Shown one piece after another: positions 17,090 to 26,284 of a DNA stretch of 43,416 nucleotides (position 1 is the first letter of the stretch; each line of letters begins with the position of its first letter). Location: contig CALBPF010000090.1 of the NCBI GenBank assembly GCA_937899105.1, positions 1 through 43,416 on the forward strand, given 5' to 3'. The DNA is from an uncultured Flammeovirgaceae bacterium. GTDB taxonomy: Bacteria > Bacteroidota > Bacteroidia > Cytophagales > Cyclobacteriaceae. A program made the translations under genes and the position numbers. The notes beneath the pieces are model-generated. The model worked only from the letters and a program-made list of their open reading frames with translations. It ran no database searches and had not been told where the DNA came from.

Positions 17090-18577
17090 TTATTTATCAA
17101 ATTTCTGAAATGCCAGAGGAAGGCATGAAATAATGTCACTGGCTATCATTCCGGTTTGCCCTTTTTGACGTGAAGCCAAATCACCCGCCAGGCCATGCAT
17201 ATACACTCCAATTATAGCGGCTTCTATAGAAGAGTAGCCATTGGCAACAAGCGCTGTAATTACTCCCGTAAGTACATCGCCGGAGCCAGCGGTACCCATG
17301 CCAGGATTACCCGTAGAGTTAAAGAAGACTGATTTATCCGGGGCGGTGATTGAAGTATGTGCGCCCTTTAATACGACAATCACATCATAATCAGCAGAAA
17401 ACTGCTTTTGTTTTTCAAGGCGTTCAAAATCATTGGCCGAATTGCCCACCAATCTTGAGAACTCTTTAGGGTGGGGAGTTAATATTGAGTTCTCCGGCAA
17501 TAATTGAATCAGCTCTCTGTTTTCAGATAATATATTCAATGCATCTGCATCCAGCACGGTAGTTCCCTTACATTCATTTAACAGATTGGCCAAAGCATTA
17601 ACCGTATTCTTGTTCTTACCTATACCAGGTCCTATGCCAATGGCTGAATAATCTTCAACTGCGATTTTTGAAATAAACTCTTCATTTTGATCCACAATTG
17701 CCATGGCCTCTGGTAATGCTGTTTGAATGATCGTATAACCGCATTGAGGCACATAAATAGTTAAAAGCCCAAGACCGGAGCGGAGAGCCGCTTTACCGCA
17801 AAGTATGGCAGCACCCATTTTACCCAAGCTGCCAGATACTAGCATGGCTTTGCCAAAAACACCTTTGTGATCAAACTTACCTCTACGCTTTACTTTTTGA
17901 GTAATCTCAGATTCACTGGAGTAATAGGTGTTAGCTGAAACCGCATTAATAAAATCATTGCTCAAACCGATATTAACAACATTCCAGTTCCCCACGTACT
18001 CATGGTTTTCAGGAAACATGAACGCCAACTTGGGTAGCTGAAATGAAACAGTATAGTCTGACCTAAAAATGACTCCTTCTGAATGTTTATCGGCAAAAAG
18101 ACCGGAAGGAATGTCGATAGAAACCCGAACACGGCCCAGATTATTCAGATAATGGATGACTTCAGCATAAAGCCCACCTACTTCCCGAGATAGACCCGAC
18201 CCAAAAATAGCATCTACAACCACTCCGTCGGATTCAACCCCAGGAAAGTCCCGCTTGGTATCGAGTCTTTGATAAGGTGAGTTCAATCGATCCAGATTGG
18301 TTTTGAAGTCGCTTGATCCCACTTCAATATTTCCGACAACAAAAATTTGTACCGAGTATCCATTACCAATCAACATTCTAGCTACAGCCAGGCCGTCACC
18401 TCCATTGTTACCCGTACCACAAAATACATATATGCAGTGGGTTGGATCAAATTCACTTTCAAACCATTTGACAAAAGCGGCCGATGCACGCTCCATCAGT
18501 TCAATAGAAGGGATCGGTTCATTCTCAATTGTATACTGATCCGCTTTTCGCGTTTGCTCGGCTGAAAGAATTTTCAT
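17090..18577 (-). CDS. nnr: bifunctional NAD(P)H-hydrate epimerase / ADP-dependent dehydratase
   Basis: The 495-residue fused enzyme has an N-terminal YjeF_N epimerase domain (about 1-210, with [17 protein letters not shown] and [15 protein letters not shown]). The C-terminal ribokinase-like dehydratase domain spans about 225-490, with [46 protein letters not shown] and the catalytic [16 protein letters not shown]. It repairs NADHX and NADPHX, the damaged hydrates of NAD(P)H. Its ATG overlaps the stop of nuoD by 4 nt (ATGA), which couples it to complex I genes. If nuoD translation ends early at its internal stop, expression of nnr by coupling could fall. Confidence 0.94.
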   Translation of the reverse strand: MKILSAEQTRKADQYTIENEPIPSIELMERASAAFVKWFESEFDPTHCIYVFCGTGNNGGDGLAVARMLIGNGYSVQIFVVGNIEVGSSDFKTNLDRLNSPYQRLDTKRDFPGVESDGVVVDAIFGSGLSREVGGLYAEVIHYLNNLGRVRVSIDIPSGLFADKHSEGVIFRSDYTVSFQLPKLAFMFPENHEYVGNWNVVNIGLSNDFINAVSANTYYSSESEITQKVKRRGKFDHKGVFGKAMLVSGSLGKMGAAILCGKAALRSGLGLLTIYVPQCGYTIIQTALPEAMAIVDQNEEFISKIAVEDYSAIGIGPGIGKNKNTVNALANLLNECKGTTVLDADALNILSENRELIQLLPENSILTPHPKEFSRLVGNSANDFERLEKQKQFSADYDVIVVLKGAHTSITAPDKSVFFNSTGNPGMGTAGSGDVLTGVITALVANGYSSIEAAIIGVYMHGLAGDLASRQKGQTGMIASDIISCLPLAFQKFDK

Positions 18578-19791
18578 CGGTCTACCTCACCTAAAACGAT
18601 GTCTATTGAACCAAGAATTGCCACAAGATCGGCTATAAGATTTCCTTTTGTTAGCTCATTTAATACCGACAAGTTCACGAATGAACATGCCCTCGCCTTG
18701 CAGCGAAATGGGATGTCGCTCTTTCCATCTGCCCTGAAAAAGAATCCCAGTTCACCTTTGGGATTTTCAGCTCGTATATAAAAGTCTCCGGCCTTTGGTC
18801 TGATCTTCTTGGGTACTATCTCTTGCGGATCAAAATCCCGGGTGCGCTTATGATCTGTGGTAAGCTGTACTATGCACTGATCAATAATTTTAAGTGATTC
18901 GTGAATTTCAAGAATACGGACATGATTCCTATCCCAACAATCTCCAATGGCCCCCATTTTTCCCTCACCAATAGGAATATCGAAATCCAATTCAGGGTAA
19001 ACACTGTAACCATCAACTTTACGTAAATCCAACCGAAGCCCTGACGCTCTTAACATGGGGCCTGTAACTCCATAATTTATGGCCATATCGCGAGATAGCA
19101 CTCCCACATTTGCGGTTCTTTCAATAAATATTTTATTGTTAATCACAATGTCGTCAAGCTCTACCAACTTAGGCTTTAAGTAGTTGACCAATTCGGTACA
19201 CCTTTCTTCAAAACCTACAGGTAAGTCATAAAATAGCCCACCTATCCAGATGTAATTGTAAAGCATTCGTGCTCCAGATGCCCATTCCAGCAATCTAAGG
19301 ATGTGCTCACGGTCCCTAACCATCCAAAAAAACGGTGTAAACGCACCAATATCCATCGCGTACGTACCAATAGCGACAAAATGTGAAGCCAAACGGTTTA
19401 ATTCGGCAACTAAGACCCTGATATACTCGACTCTCTTAGGTAACTACTCATCTAATAACAGCATTATTTCCACACCCATAGCGAAACCGTGCTCCGAGTT
19501 CATTGCCGCCAGGTAGTCCATCCTATCCACAAAGGGGATGACCTGATTATATGGCAGAGATTCAGCATGCTTCTCGAAGCACCGATGTAAATAACCTAGA
19601 TGCGGTACTATTTCTTTGACTATCTCACCTTCAGTTAAGACCTCCAGTCTTAGCACTCCATGTGTAGAAGGATGCTGTGGCCCAAGATTCAGGACCATCT
19701 CCGTAGACTTGAGGTCTCCGACCTTATATTTGTTGGGCTCGGATAGAACTAAATTATCCGGATGATACTTATACTGGATTTCGTTAGCCAT
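18574..19791 (-). pseudogene. nuoD: NADH-quinone oxidoreductase subunit D, interrupted by one in-frame TAG
   Basis: The frame from ATG 19791 to the stop at 18574 encodes a normal 405-codon NuoD, with [14 protein letters not shown] near the start, [22 protein letters not shown] in the middle and the proper C terminus DIVLGEVDR. It is broken only by TAG at 19444-19446, codon 116, between LLLDE and [10 protein letters not shown]. Both sides stay in the same frame, so no frameshift is involved. A CAG-to-TAG change is the simplest source. Subunit D forms the quinone site with NuoB. Three readings are open: a sequencing error, a real null allele, or stop readthrough. The upstream half (19444-19791, 115 residues) and a TTG-started downstream half would each be non-functional alone. 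Confidence 0.85.
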
Positions 19792-20273
19792 CAGTACTCT
19801 ACCTTAATCCCGTGATAATAATCCTGATGTTTGTAGTCCTTTCGGAGCGGGTGCCCATTCCAGTCTGCAGGAAGTAAAATCCTGCGCAAATCCGGATGAC
19901 CTGAAAAATGAATTCCAAAAAGATCAAACACCTCTCGTTCATGCCAGTCTGCAGTACGCCAAATATCGAAGACTGATGCAACTTCAGGTTTTTTTCTGTC
20001 CAGCGCCACTTTTATGGTCAATGACCTTTCGAAGGGGATAGAATATAAATTGTAAATAACTTCCATGGCGCCGGACTCCACCCCGTTATCAATTCCTGTT
20101 ATACATGACAACATGTCAAAGTAAAATTGTTCATTCTCATGCAATAACTCACATACAGCTTTTAGGTGTTGGGAAGAAATTGTGATCCCTTTAGGCGTGC
20201 AGTTTTCTGTTTGCTCGATAGACAAACCATCAATTTGAGCTTTAAGAAAGTTTATTAATGCAGTTATCTCCAT
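19791..20273 (-). CDS. nuoC: NADH-quinone oxidoreductase subunit C
   Basis: The 160-residue 30-kDa-subunit homologue shows the family core [59 protein letters not shown]. The DWHERE...DLFGI...HPDLRRIL signature is diagnostic. It belongs to the peripheral Q-module of complex I beside NuoB and NuoD. It starts 3 bp after the nuoB stop. Its stop TGA overlaps the nuoD ATG by 1 nt (TGATG). Confidence 0.96.
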   Translation of the reverse strand: MEITALINFLKAQIDGLSIEQTENCTPKGITISSQHLKAVCELLHENEQFYFDMLSCITGIDNGVESGAMEVIYNLYSIPFERSLTIKVALDRKKPEVASVFDIWRTADWHEREVFDLFGIHFSGHPDLRRILLPADWNGHPLRKDYKHQDYYHGIKVEY

Positions 20274-20275
20274 TA

Positions 20276-20794
20276 TTACACTTTTCTCCGCATCATTTTT
20301 TCAATGGCTTTGGGCGCCATGAGCGACTCACCACGAATCTTTTCCTGTAATTTGAGTAATCCTCCAATTAATGCCTCAGGTCGAGGTGGGCATCCTGGCA
20401 CATATACGTCTACCGGTATAATACGGTCTACACCTTTAACTACGTGATAGCCGTGCTCCCAATAAGGGCCTCCACAGTTAGAACAGGACCCCATAGAAAT
20501 TACATATCTTGGCTCAGCCATTTGCTCATAGAGTCTTCTAACCCTATCGGCCATCTTAAAAGTAACCGTTCCTGCCACAATCATCACATCGGACTGCCTG
20601 GGGCTTGCTATAGGAACTATTCCAAAACGATCAAGATCATAAATAGATGCTCCGGCGCTCATAAATTCAATAGCACAGCAAGCTAAACCAAAAGTCATAG
20701 GCCACATTGACGAAAGACGGGCCCAGTTAATGAGATCATCTAGTTTGGTTACAATTACTCCACCACTATTGAATTTTTCATCTAATAGTCCCAT
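20276..20794 (-). CDS. nuoB: NADH-quinone oxidoreductase subunit B
   Basis: The 172-residue subunit carries the N2 [4Fe-4S] ligands C39, C40 (GLACCAIEF), C104 ([11 protein letters not shown]) and C135 ([13 protein letters not shown]). N2 is the last cluster before quinone. Length and all motifs are normal, so this gene appears intact, unlike nuoD. It follows nuoA by 8 bp in the same transcription unit. Confidence 0.97.
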   Translation of the reverse strand: MGLLDEKFNSGGVIVTKLDDLINWARLSSMWPMTFGLACCAIEFMSAGASIYDLDRFGIVPIASPRQSDVMIVAGTVTFKMADRVRRLYEQMAEPRYVISMGSCSNCGGPYWEHGYHVVKGVDRIIPVDVYVPGCPPRPEALIGGLLKLQEKIRGESLMAPKAIEKMMRRKV

Positions 20795-20801
20795 GCTTTA
20801 T

Positions 20802-21326
20802 CTAAGCGTATTTTTCATTTATTTTATCATATAAACTACCTGGTACAGAGGTCTTGATATCTTCTTTATCAACATGAGGCTTTGGCCAGTTCAAAAATCC
20901 CTTCGCCCATGCATAAGCTAGTCCTAATCCAAGTATGCCAAGGAATACAAACATTTCAATAAGTGTATACCAACCCCAAGAGCCATTGGTTTGTTCCATT
21001 AACTCTTTGTCGCCAAAAACGGTCGCCCAGGGGAAAAGAAATACAGTTTCCACTTCAAACAATAAGAAGATAAGTGCAACCAAATAAAATCGAATATTTA
21101 TTCTACCCCAGGCGTTGCCTAGAGGTTCTTCACCGCTTTCATATGTGGTTAGTTTTTCTTCGTTTGGTCTTGAGGGACGAATCAGCCAAGCAGTAATTAA
21201 CCCTCCACTAAGAAAGATAATACCCCCGATAATAAAGATCAAAACTTCTCCAAAGCCAGAAAGTGCAGAATTCTCCATACCCTTCAAAGATAGTCCAGAC
21301 ATGCGCAACATCATAGCTTGACTCAT
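20802..21326 (-). CDS. nuoA: NADH-quinone oxidoreductase subunit A
   Basis: The protein has three transmembrane helices, with the conserved TTYESGEEPLGNAWGRINIRFYLVALIFLLFEVETVFLFPWA that marks NuoA. The C-terminal tail (about 140-174) is longer than in E. coli but typical of Bacteroidota. The first ATG (21326) gives 174 residues; the ATG at residue 17 (MENSALSGFGE, 21278) is an alternative because the first 16 residues are Met-rich and not conserved. It is the first gene of the nuoABCD-nnr unit. The remaining nuoE to nuoN genes are not in the window. Confidence 0.93.
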   Translation of the reverse strand: MSQAMMLRMSGLSLKGMENSALSGFGEVLIFIIGGIIFLSGGLITAWLIRPSRPNEEKLTTYESGEEPLGNAWGRINIRFYLVALIFLLFEVETVFLFPWATVFGDKELMEQTNGSWGWYTLIEMFVFLGILGLGLAYAWAKGFLNWPKPHVDKEDIKTSVPGSLYDKINEKYA

Positions 21327-21360
21327 TACGTTTTAGGTGATAGCCTAAAGCTATTCAGCC

Positions 21361-21386
21361 ATAGTAACAAGTAATGAAATTACTAT
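21361..21386. promoter_or_regulatory. nested inverted repeats between nuoA and dps
   Basis: AGTAAT (21370-21375) and ATTACT (21379-21384) flank a 3-bp centre. An outer pair, ATAGTAA (21361-21367) and TTACTAT (21380-21386), overlaps it. The left half-site thus occurs twice (AGTAA at 21363 and 21370) and can pair with one right half-site. It lies in the divergent promoter region of nuoA and dps and looks like an operator. Confidence 0.45.
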
Positions 21387-21407
21387 TCACTTGACTTCAC
21401 AATCTTC

Positions 21408-21415
21408 TAAATTTG
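21408..21415 (+). promoter_or_regulatory. -7 promoter box for dps
   Basis: TAAATTTG matches the TAnnTTTG consensus and lies 18 bp before the dps start at 21434. A TTGAC is present at 21391, but closer than a standard -33 element. The predicted leader is only about 12 nt. Confidence 0.55.
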
Positions 21416-21433
21416 GATATAATCAAATAAAAA

Positions 21434-21874
21434 ATGATGAAAAAGGAAATAATCGACCAGTTGAATTTATTGCTGTCAAATTATCAAATTCATTATCAAA
21501 ACCTACGTGGATTTCATTGGAATATTCAAGGGAAACACTTCTTTGAACTACACGCAAAATTCGAAGAGCTTTACAACGATGCTGCCTTAAAAATAGATGA
21601 AATCGCTGAACGCATTTTAACCATAGAAGGCACTCCGCTTCATTCTTTTGAAGATTACTTGTCTACTGCTAATGTGGTATCCAAAAAGAATATACATAAT
21701 GGAGAAGGCGCTGTAGGCTCCATAATATCGGATATGAAAGGTATTTTAGAACTGGAAAAAAGGATCAAGGAGCTAGCTACAGAAGCCGGAGACGATGGGA
21801 CAGAAGACCTAATGTCTGACTTTCTTGATGAACAAGAAAAAACGATTTGGATGCTAAAGGCCTGGATGAAATAA
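21434..21874 (+). CDS. dps: Dps-family ferritin-like DNA-protection protein
   Basis: The 146-residue four-helix protein has the inter-subunit ferroxidase ligands of Dps: RGFHWNIQGKHFFELHAKFEELYND and ALKIDEIAERI, with His, Asp and Glu in the right order. Dps 12-mers oxidise Fe(II) with peroxide, store iron and protect DNA in starvation or oxidative stress. There is no long basic N-terminal tail, so DNA binding may be weak. The start ATG ATG AAA AAG has a second Met one codon in. It is a single-gene unit. Confidence 0.92.
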   Translation: MMKKEIIDQLNLLLSNYQIHYQNLRGFHWNIQGKHFFELHAKFEELYNDAALKIDEIAERILTIEGTPLHSFEDYLSTANVVSKKNIHNGEGAVGSIISDMKGILELEKRIKELATEAGDDGTEDLMSDFLDEQEKTIWMLKAWMK

Positions 21875-21935
21875 ACTTAAAAGTTATTAGATTATTAGGT
21901 ATGGCTCATACGGGTAGTAACTAAGAACCCTCTAA

Positions 21936-24374
21936 TTAAAAATCCTCACCAAAATCCTCTCGTCCGCCTCGCTCTCTTTGATTACGATTCTTAAAATCTT
22001 TCTGATTAATACGATAGGTAAAACTCAACGTGTATGATCGTGGACGTCTTTGATAGGTTGAGTTAAAAACAAAATTCTCATCGACGGTATTATATCTATA
22101 CTTGCCGGAGTTAAACACATCCCGAACATTGAAGACCAATGTTCCCTTCTTCTTCATTATCATTTTACTTACCCCTAAGTCCAACTGATAATAAGATTGC
22201 AAATCTCCTTGAGCTCTATTTTGAGGGGCTCGATAACGGAAATTCATTTGATACTCTAATTTTTTCCATATAGTCATTCTTGAATTAATTCGAGTATTCA
22301 GAGTATAGGCCTCCGCATCAAAATTTTGATCTGAAAATTCTCCTGTAATTACTGAGCGGTACAAGTTAGCATTGGCATTCATGCGCCACCAGTCGGTTAA
22401 ATCGTGAGAATAATTAAATTCAAACCCAAACGCATTTTCCAGTGATAAGTTTACCGGTCTCGATATATTCACCGAATCAACACGAGTGGTTATCCGTTGA
22501 ACAACACCGTCGGTTCTCCTGTAATATACACTCGAAAATAAGGTAGCATTCTTCCAGGTTTTTAAGAAACCAAGCTCGTACGAGTCAGTAAAGGTAGGGT
22601 CAAGGTCTGGATTACCGGTTCTCAGGTTCCTGTTATCTCCTATACTGTAAGGAAACGGATTAAGATTCCTTGATCGTGGGCGCCTGATCCTTCTGCTGTA
22701 GCTTGACTGCAAGGATGCACCATCCTTTATCTCGTAAGTGAAAAATGCACTTGGGAATAGGTTAGTGTAGTCCTTTGGAAACGATTCATTTGTTTGTAAT
22801 AGTTCAATATCTATAGAAGTAGTTTCTACCCTTAAGCCTAGCTGATAAGAGATCTTGTTTATCTTATTATTGTAAATAGCATATCCGGCATGGACATTTT
22901 CATTATACCTAAAGTTGTTGCTTAGATCGGTTTCATTTACCCAAACATTATCAATAAAGCTCTCAACCAAGTAATCATTTGACAGATCTCTTAGATTTCC
23001 CCGATAACCCAATTCAAATGATGAGTTCTTGCTTATTGGGTGAATATAATCTACTTGAAAAAGCCAGCTCTCCTCTTTTTCGCTATTATCTGATCGCTGG
23101 TTTCCTATGGAAGTTAGCGTCTCTCCTGTATCAAAAAGTACGTCTTCAGAGATATTAGCAAGCTCAATCTCCCCATTATCACGATACTGAATATCAGCAG
23201 TCAGTTTCCTTCCTGTTTTCTCAAAGTTCTTAGTATAAGAAAGTGCATATTCATTATTTGTGTCTTCCTCGTCTTCTTCTTCAGAGCGAAAAGTTTCAGC
23301 TGTTAACTCATTTCGCGTATCAAAGTCCCGGTAAAATGTTTCCCTATCATTTAAATCATCAGAAACCCTGTAAAGGTAGGAAGCTGTCAAGGTATTATTA
23401 TCGTTGATCAGCCATTCGGTACCAACACGAAAGTTGTTTGATATACCTCCGCGTTCAAAATCAATTTCCTGGTCCGTAATAGTGGTACCGTCACCCGAGA
23501 AGAAACGTTGAAAGCTATCGGCAGAACCCGGAACATCTCTGTAACGGAAACCATAATTTCCAAAGAAATTTACTTTGTTCAATCGGTAATTAAAGTTTAC
23601 CGATGCTCCATGATTATCAGGATAGCCGCTGTCCAAAGTAACAGAACCGTTAAACCCGCTATCCCTCTTTTTTTTGAGTATGATGTTTATGATTCCGGCA
23701 TTTCCCTCAGCATCATACCTCGCGGAAGGATTGGTAACTACTTCTATGTTTTCAATGATATCACCTTGAAGTTGACGAAGACCGTCGGTACCGCTAATAC
23801 CTATTAAGCCGGAAGGTTTACCATCGATGAGGATTCTCACATTCTCACTACCTCTGAGACTAACGTTACCGTCCTGATCTACCGCTACACTTGGCACATT
23901 ATCTAAAATATCAGCGGCTGTTCTTCCGGCATTGCTTAAATCCTTACCTACATTGAACACACGCTTATCCAATGTCATTTCCATTTGATCCTTTTCAGCC
24001 GTGACCACTACTTCAGAAAGTGTAGCTACATCCGGTTTGAGCAAAATAACGCCTAGGTCAAGCATATTTTTAGCCCGAGTAATGGTAATGTCTTCAATTA
24101 AGCTTTGGCGGTAAGAAATAAATTGAAAAGACACATAATATCTTCCAGGTAGGGTTTCAATGGTGAACTTTCCCTGAGCATCAGAAATTCCACCTGTTAC
24201 TAAACTGGAATCCCGTAAACTAAAAATACTGACACTGGCATACTCTAAGCCACGTTGAGTATCAGCATCTATGATTTGACCGGTAATCTGTGCTGGTAGT
24301 TGTCCTGATTGTGTGCGCTGAGCTGATGCTATGGTTGTTACACTCATGAGCAGCAGCATAAATATTCTGATCAT
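21936..24374 (-). CDS. outer-membrane TonB-type receptor (CarboxypepD_reg-like + barrel)
   Basis: The start chosen is ATG at 24374 (MIRIFMLLLMSVTTIASAQ signal peptide), which leaves 1 nt between it and the upstream stop; an ATG at 24434 would overlap the upstream gene by 59 nt and put a charged stretch before the signal peptide. The mature protein of about 790 residues has a CarboxypepD_reg-like domain (about 30-110, GQIIDADTQRGLEYASVSIFSL). A TonB plug region follows (LSEVVVTAEKDQMEM, DILDNVPSVAVDQDGNVSLRGSENVRILIDGKP), then a large beta-barrel. It is the last gene of the ECF operon, which suggests sigma-dependent control. Substrate unknown. Confidence 0.9.
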   Translation of the reverse strand: MIRIFMLLLMSVTTIASAQRTQSGQLPAQITGQIIDADTQRGLEYASVSIFSLRDSSLVTGGISDAQGKFTIETLPGRYYVSFQFISYRQSLIEDITITRAKNMLDLGVILLKPDVATLSEVVVTAEKDQMEMTLDKRVFNVGKDLSNAGRTAADILDNVPSVAVDQDGNVSLRGSENVRILIDGKPSGLIGISGTDGLRQLQGDIIENIEVVTNPSARYDAEGNAGIINIILKKKRDSGFNGSVTLDSGYPDNHGASVNFNYRLNKVNFFGNYGFRYRDVPGSADSFQRFFSGDGTTITDQEIDFERGGISNNFRVGTEWLINDNNTLTASYLYRVSDDLNDRETFYRDFDTRNELTAETFRSEEEDEEDTNNEYALSYTKNFEKTGRKLTADIQYRDNGEIELANISEDVLFDTGETLTSIGNQRSDNSEKEESWLFQVDYIHPISKNSSFELGYRGNLRDLSNDYLVESFIDNVWVNETDLSNNFRYNENVHAGYAIYNNKINKISYQLGLRVETTSIDIELLQTNESFPKDYTNLFPSAFFTYEIKDGASLQSSYSRRIRRPRSRNLNPFPYSIGDNRNLRTGNPDLDPTFTDSYELGFLKTWKNATLFSSVYYRRTDGVVQRITTRVDSVNISRPVNLSLENAFGFEFNYSHDLTDWWRMNANANLYRSVITGEFSDQNFDAEAYTLNTRINSRMTIWKKLEYQMNFRYRAPQNRAQGDLQSYYQLDLGVSKMIMKKKGTLVFNVRDVFNSGKYRYNTVDENFVFNSTYQRRPRSYTLSFTYRINQKDFKNRNQRERGGREDFGEDF

Positions 24375-24375
24375 T

Positions 24376-24858
24376 CTATTTATTGTGTCTCTTCTTTCGC
24401 AACCTTTTTCTATGTGGATCGCTTTGAAATTCAAACATTGTAACTATAACAGAATCAAAAGCGTTTTGTTGATCTTCATTGCAGTAACTCTTAAGCGTTT
24501 TCAAATGTTCATAATTCAAACGCTCTAATTTTTGCTGCACCAGGCTCAACCTGGTTAATAAAGAATCTACGTACTCATCATTGGATCCAGATTGTATCAG
24601 TCTTTTGTGATACCCCTGTATTTCGGTGACCAACTCCCGAGATTGGTCAAAATGTTTATTTCTGGCCGCTTCAAACAGTTTAAGCTGATCATCAGTCAGT
24701 CTTAGTCGTTTTTTCAGAAATCGTTCAATTTGAGGTCTTTTGTCTCTTTTTTTCTCCCAATGTTTTGGAGTATTACCTGACAAGAAAAAAGACAGCGTAC
24801 CAATATTGATTAGTACGAGTACTATGACCAGAATTACTAATATCTTATTCGCTTTCAT
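24376..24858 (-). CDS. Spy/CpxP-like periplasmic protein, membrane-anchored
   Basis: The 160-residue protein has one N-terminal hydrophobic segment (ILVILVIVLVLINIGTLSFFL), probably an uncleaved anchor, then a charged, helix-rich periplasmic part with LTDDQLKLFEAARNKH, an LTxxQ motif of the Spy/CpxP/ZraP group. These are periplasmic chaperone-like or metal-linked stress proteins. It overlaps the anti-sigma-like gene by 14 nt. In the operon it may sense or buffer envelope damage. The C terminus is very basic (RKRLRKKRHNK). Confidence 0.78.
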   Translation of the reverse strand: MKANKILVILVIVLVLINIGTLSFFLSGNTPKHWEKKRDKRPQIERFLKKRLRLTDDQLKLFEAARNKHFDQSRELVTEIQGYHKRLIQSGSNDEYVDSLLTRLSLVQQKLERLNYEHLKTLKSYCNEDQQNAFDSVIVTMFEFQSDPHRKRLRKKRHNK

Positions 24859-25156
24859 TTACTAAATCATTATTGTAAATAGAAGGCCCCTGAGAACTGT
24901 ATTCCATAGCCAACTGCTCAATGACTTCTTCCTCGGAAACCTCGCTGTAAGAAGCATTCAGCATAACCACCATGTTTAAAATGATAACCAATATGGTTCC
25001 GGCCAGACTCCATTTCCAGCTAGCTGCCCAAGAGGTCTCCTGCTCCTCAATCCGTGCTTTCAGGCGGGTGTAGAAGTACGGACTCGTTTTGAGTTTTGCA
25101 ACGCCATCCAAGCTATCTATGGTCTTATCAACTTCTCTCTTTAATTTGTCATTCAT
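24845..25156 (-). CDS. probable anti-sigma factor, single-pass membrane protein
   Basis: The product is 103 residues from ATG 25156, which overlaps the sigma gene stop by 4 nt (ATGA); a start further upstream at 25189 would read into sigma and is less likely. A cytoplasmic N-terminal part (KLKREVDKTIDSLDGVAKLKTSPYFYTRLKARIEEQ) is followed by one transmembrane helix (about 51-69, WSLAGTILVIILNMVVML) and an acidic periplasmic tail. This matches the small anti-sigma proteins encoded after ECF sigma genes in Bacteroidota, although no ZAS Cys/His motif is seen. Function is inferred from position. Confidence 0.72.
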   Translation of the reverse strand: MNDKLKREVDKTIDSLDGVAKLKTSPYFYTRLKARIEEQETSWAASWKWSLAGTILVIILNMVVMLNASYSEVSEEEVIEQLAMEYSSQGPSIYNNDLVNESE

Positions 25157-25728
25157 AACTCTGTGATTTTGTAATATGATCCCAGCCATTTTTTTAAGTT
25201 GGCTTTAGCACGGTGCATTAATGATTCAACGGAAGACACTGTAGTTTGCATGATATCAGCGACCTCCTGATAGCTTTTACCTTCAAGTTTGATCAGCAAA
25301 AATGCGTTTTTTTGATTTTCAACTAGCTTATCGATCTGCGAGAATAACACCCTAGATCGTTCTCTGTTTTCCAGTGAAACTCCCGGATGTACCTCTTCTT
25401 TGTGTAACGAGCTATATTTTTCTTCATTCCCAAAGAGTGAAAAGACAAACCCAAATCGTTTTTGCGCCTTTTTCTTTCTTATCATTTGCAGCGCCTCGTT
25501 AATGGTAATTCGATAAATCCATGTACTCAAATCAGCTTTTTCATTAAATCTTCCAATAGAATTGTACACTTCAATAAAAACTTCTTGTGCCAGATCTTCT
25601 GATTCAGCGGCGTTTCTCACATAGGAATAACATAAGTTATATATACGGTCTTTGAATTGCTCCACCAGCACTTTAAAGGCTTCCTCATCGTGACTTTTTA
25701 AGCCTGCTATTAATTCATTTTGTTCCAA
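25153..25728 (-). CDS. ECF-type RNA polymerase sigma factor
   Basis: The 191-residue protein has region 2 (LVEQFKDRIYNLCYSYVRNAAESEDLAQEVFIEVYNSIGRF, LSTWIYRITINEALQMIRKKK) and region 4 (LLIKLEGKSYQEVADIMQTTVSSVESLMHRAKANLKKWL). The only in-frame start is TTG at 25728, 27 bp after the preceding stop; no ATG or GTG is available before region 2. It shares an operon with a membrane anti-sigma-like protein, two Spy-like proteins and a TonB-type receptor, which points to envelope stress control, probably with autoregulation. Confidence 0.93.
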   Translation of the reverse strand: MEQNELIAGLKSHDEEAFKVLVEQFKDRIYNLCYSYVRNAAESEDLAQEVFIEVYNSIGRFNEKADLSTWIYRITINEALQMIRKKKAQKRFGFVFSLFGNEEKYSSLHKEEVHPGVSLENRERSRVLFSQIDKLVENQKNAFLLIKLEGKSYQEVADIMQTTVSSVESLMHRAKANLKKWLGSYYKITEL

Positions 25729-25755
25729 TCTTTGTCCTGGTGGAGATTCATTAAA

Positions 25756-26223
25756 TTATTTACCCCTATGCATTCTCCTGCGATATCCTCTACCTTTATC
25801 AATGTGAGAATCCAGAAATAGTCGCTGGTCTTCGGTTAGTTCAGCCCTAACCTTTTGGTGAGTAGCAGCTTTTAATTTAGCTATCTCAACCTTCAAATCG
25901 CCAATCTCCTCAATGAGATTATCGATACTTTTCATATCCGCCTTTTCGGCTGTAGTCAAGCTTTTCAACCTGGCCTCTTTCTCACCAATTTGGTTTTCCA
26001 AAGGAAGAACTTGCTTCTGAGTTTCGGTTCTAAAGGCTTTAAGCTTTGTCCGCTGCTCATCTGTAAGATCAGGAATACGCTCCATAGTATCCCCATGCAT
26101 CTGCATTCTCCTCTCTGTTATTTCCCTTCCGGGCTCCCCTCTTTTCTGCGCAAAGGACGACCCTACCAATGCAATCATAAAAAGTGACAATGCGCCAACC
26201 AATACTAACTTTGAGTTTTTCAT
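25756..26223 (-). CDS. Spy/CpxP-like periplasmic stress protein
   Basis: The 155-residue protein carries a signal peptide (MKNSKLVLVGALSLFMIALVGSSFAQ), then a helical region with two LTxxQ motifs, IPDLTDEQRTKLKAFRTE and RAELTEDQRLFLDSHIDK, separated by a coiled-coil-like stretch of about 60 residues. This is the layout of Spy/CpxP proteins, periplasmic ATP-independent chaperones. It is the first gene of the operon and lies 27 bp before the sigma gene. It ends in a His/Arg-rich tail (GRGYRRRMHRGK). Confidence 0.85.
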   Translation of the reverse strand: MKNSKLVLVGALSLFMIALVGSSFAQKRGEPGREITERRMQMHGDTMERIPDLTDEQRTKLKAFRTETQKQVLPLENQIGEKEARLKSLTTAEKADMKSIDNLIEEIGDLKVEIAKLKAATHQKVRAELTEDQRLFLDSHIDKGRGYRRRMHRGK

Positions 26224-26247
26224 AGCTTTAAAATTTGATTCTGTTGA

Positions 26248-26276
26248 TTAGATGCCGTTGCTAAGAAAAACATGCG
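26248..26276 (-). promoter_or_regulatory. candidate ECF promoter of the Spy-sigma operon
   Basis: On the minus strand, CGCATGTTTTT (26266-26276) is followed 9 bp later by GGCATCTAA (26248-26256). The pair resembles ECF-type -35/-10 elements of the form AACnTTTT and GTCTAA, and lies 25 bp before the ATG at 26223. It is a weak, single-site prediction. Confidence 0.3.
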
Positions 26277-26284
26277 GGTAGCTT

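Noticed and set aside
18574..19791. Two separate genes in the nuoD region, or TAG read as an amino acid genome-wide
   Set aside because: Both halves are parts of one NuoD in the same frame, and several intact genes here end in TAG, so TAG still works as a stop.
24375..24434. An upstream start at 24434 for the TonB-type receptor
   Set aside because: It overlaps the upstream gene by 59 nt and puts a charged stretch before a clear signal peptide at 24374.
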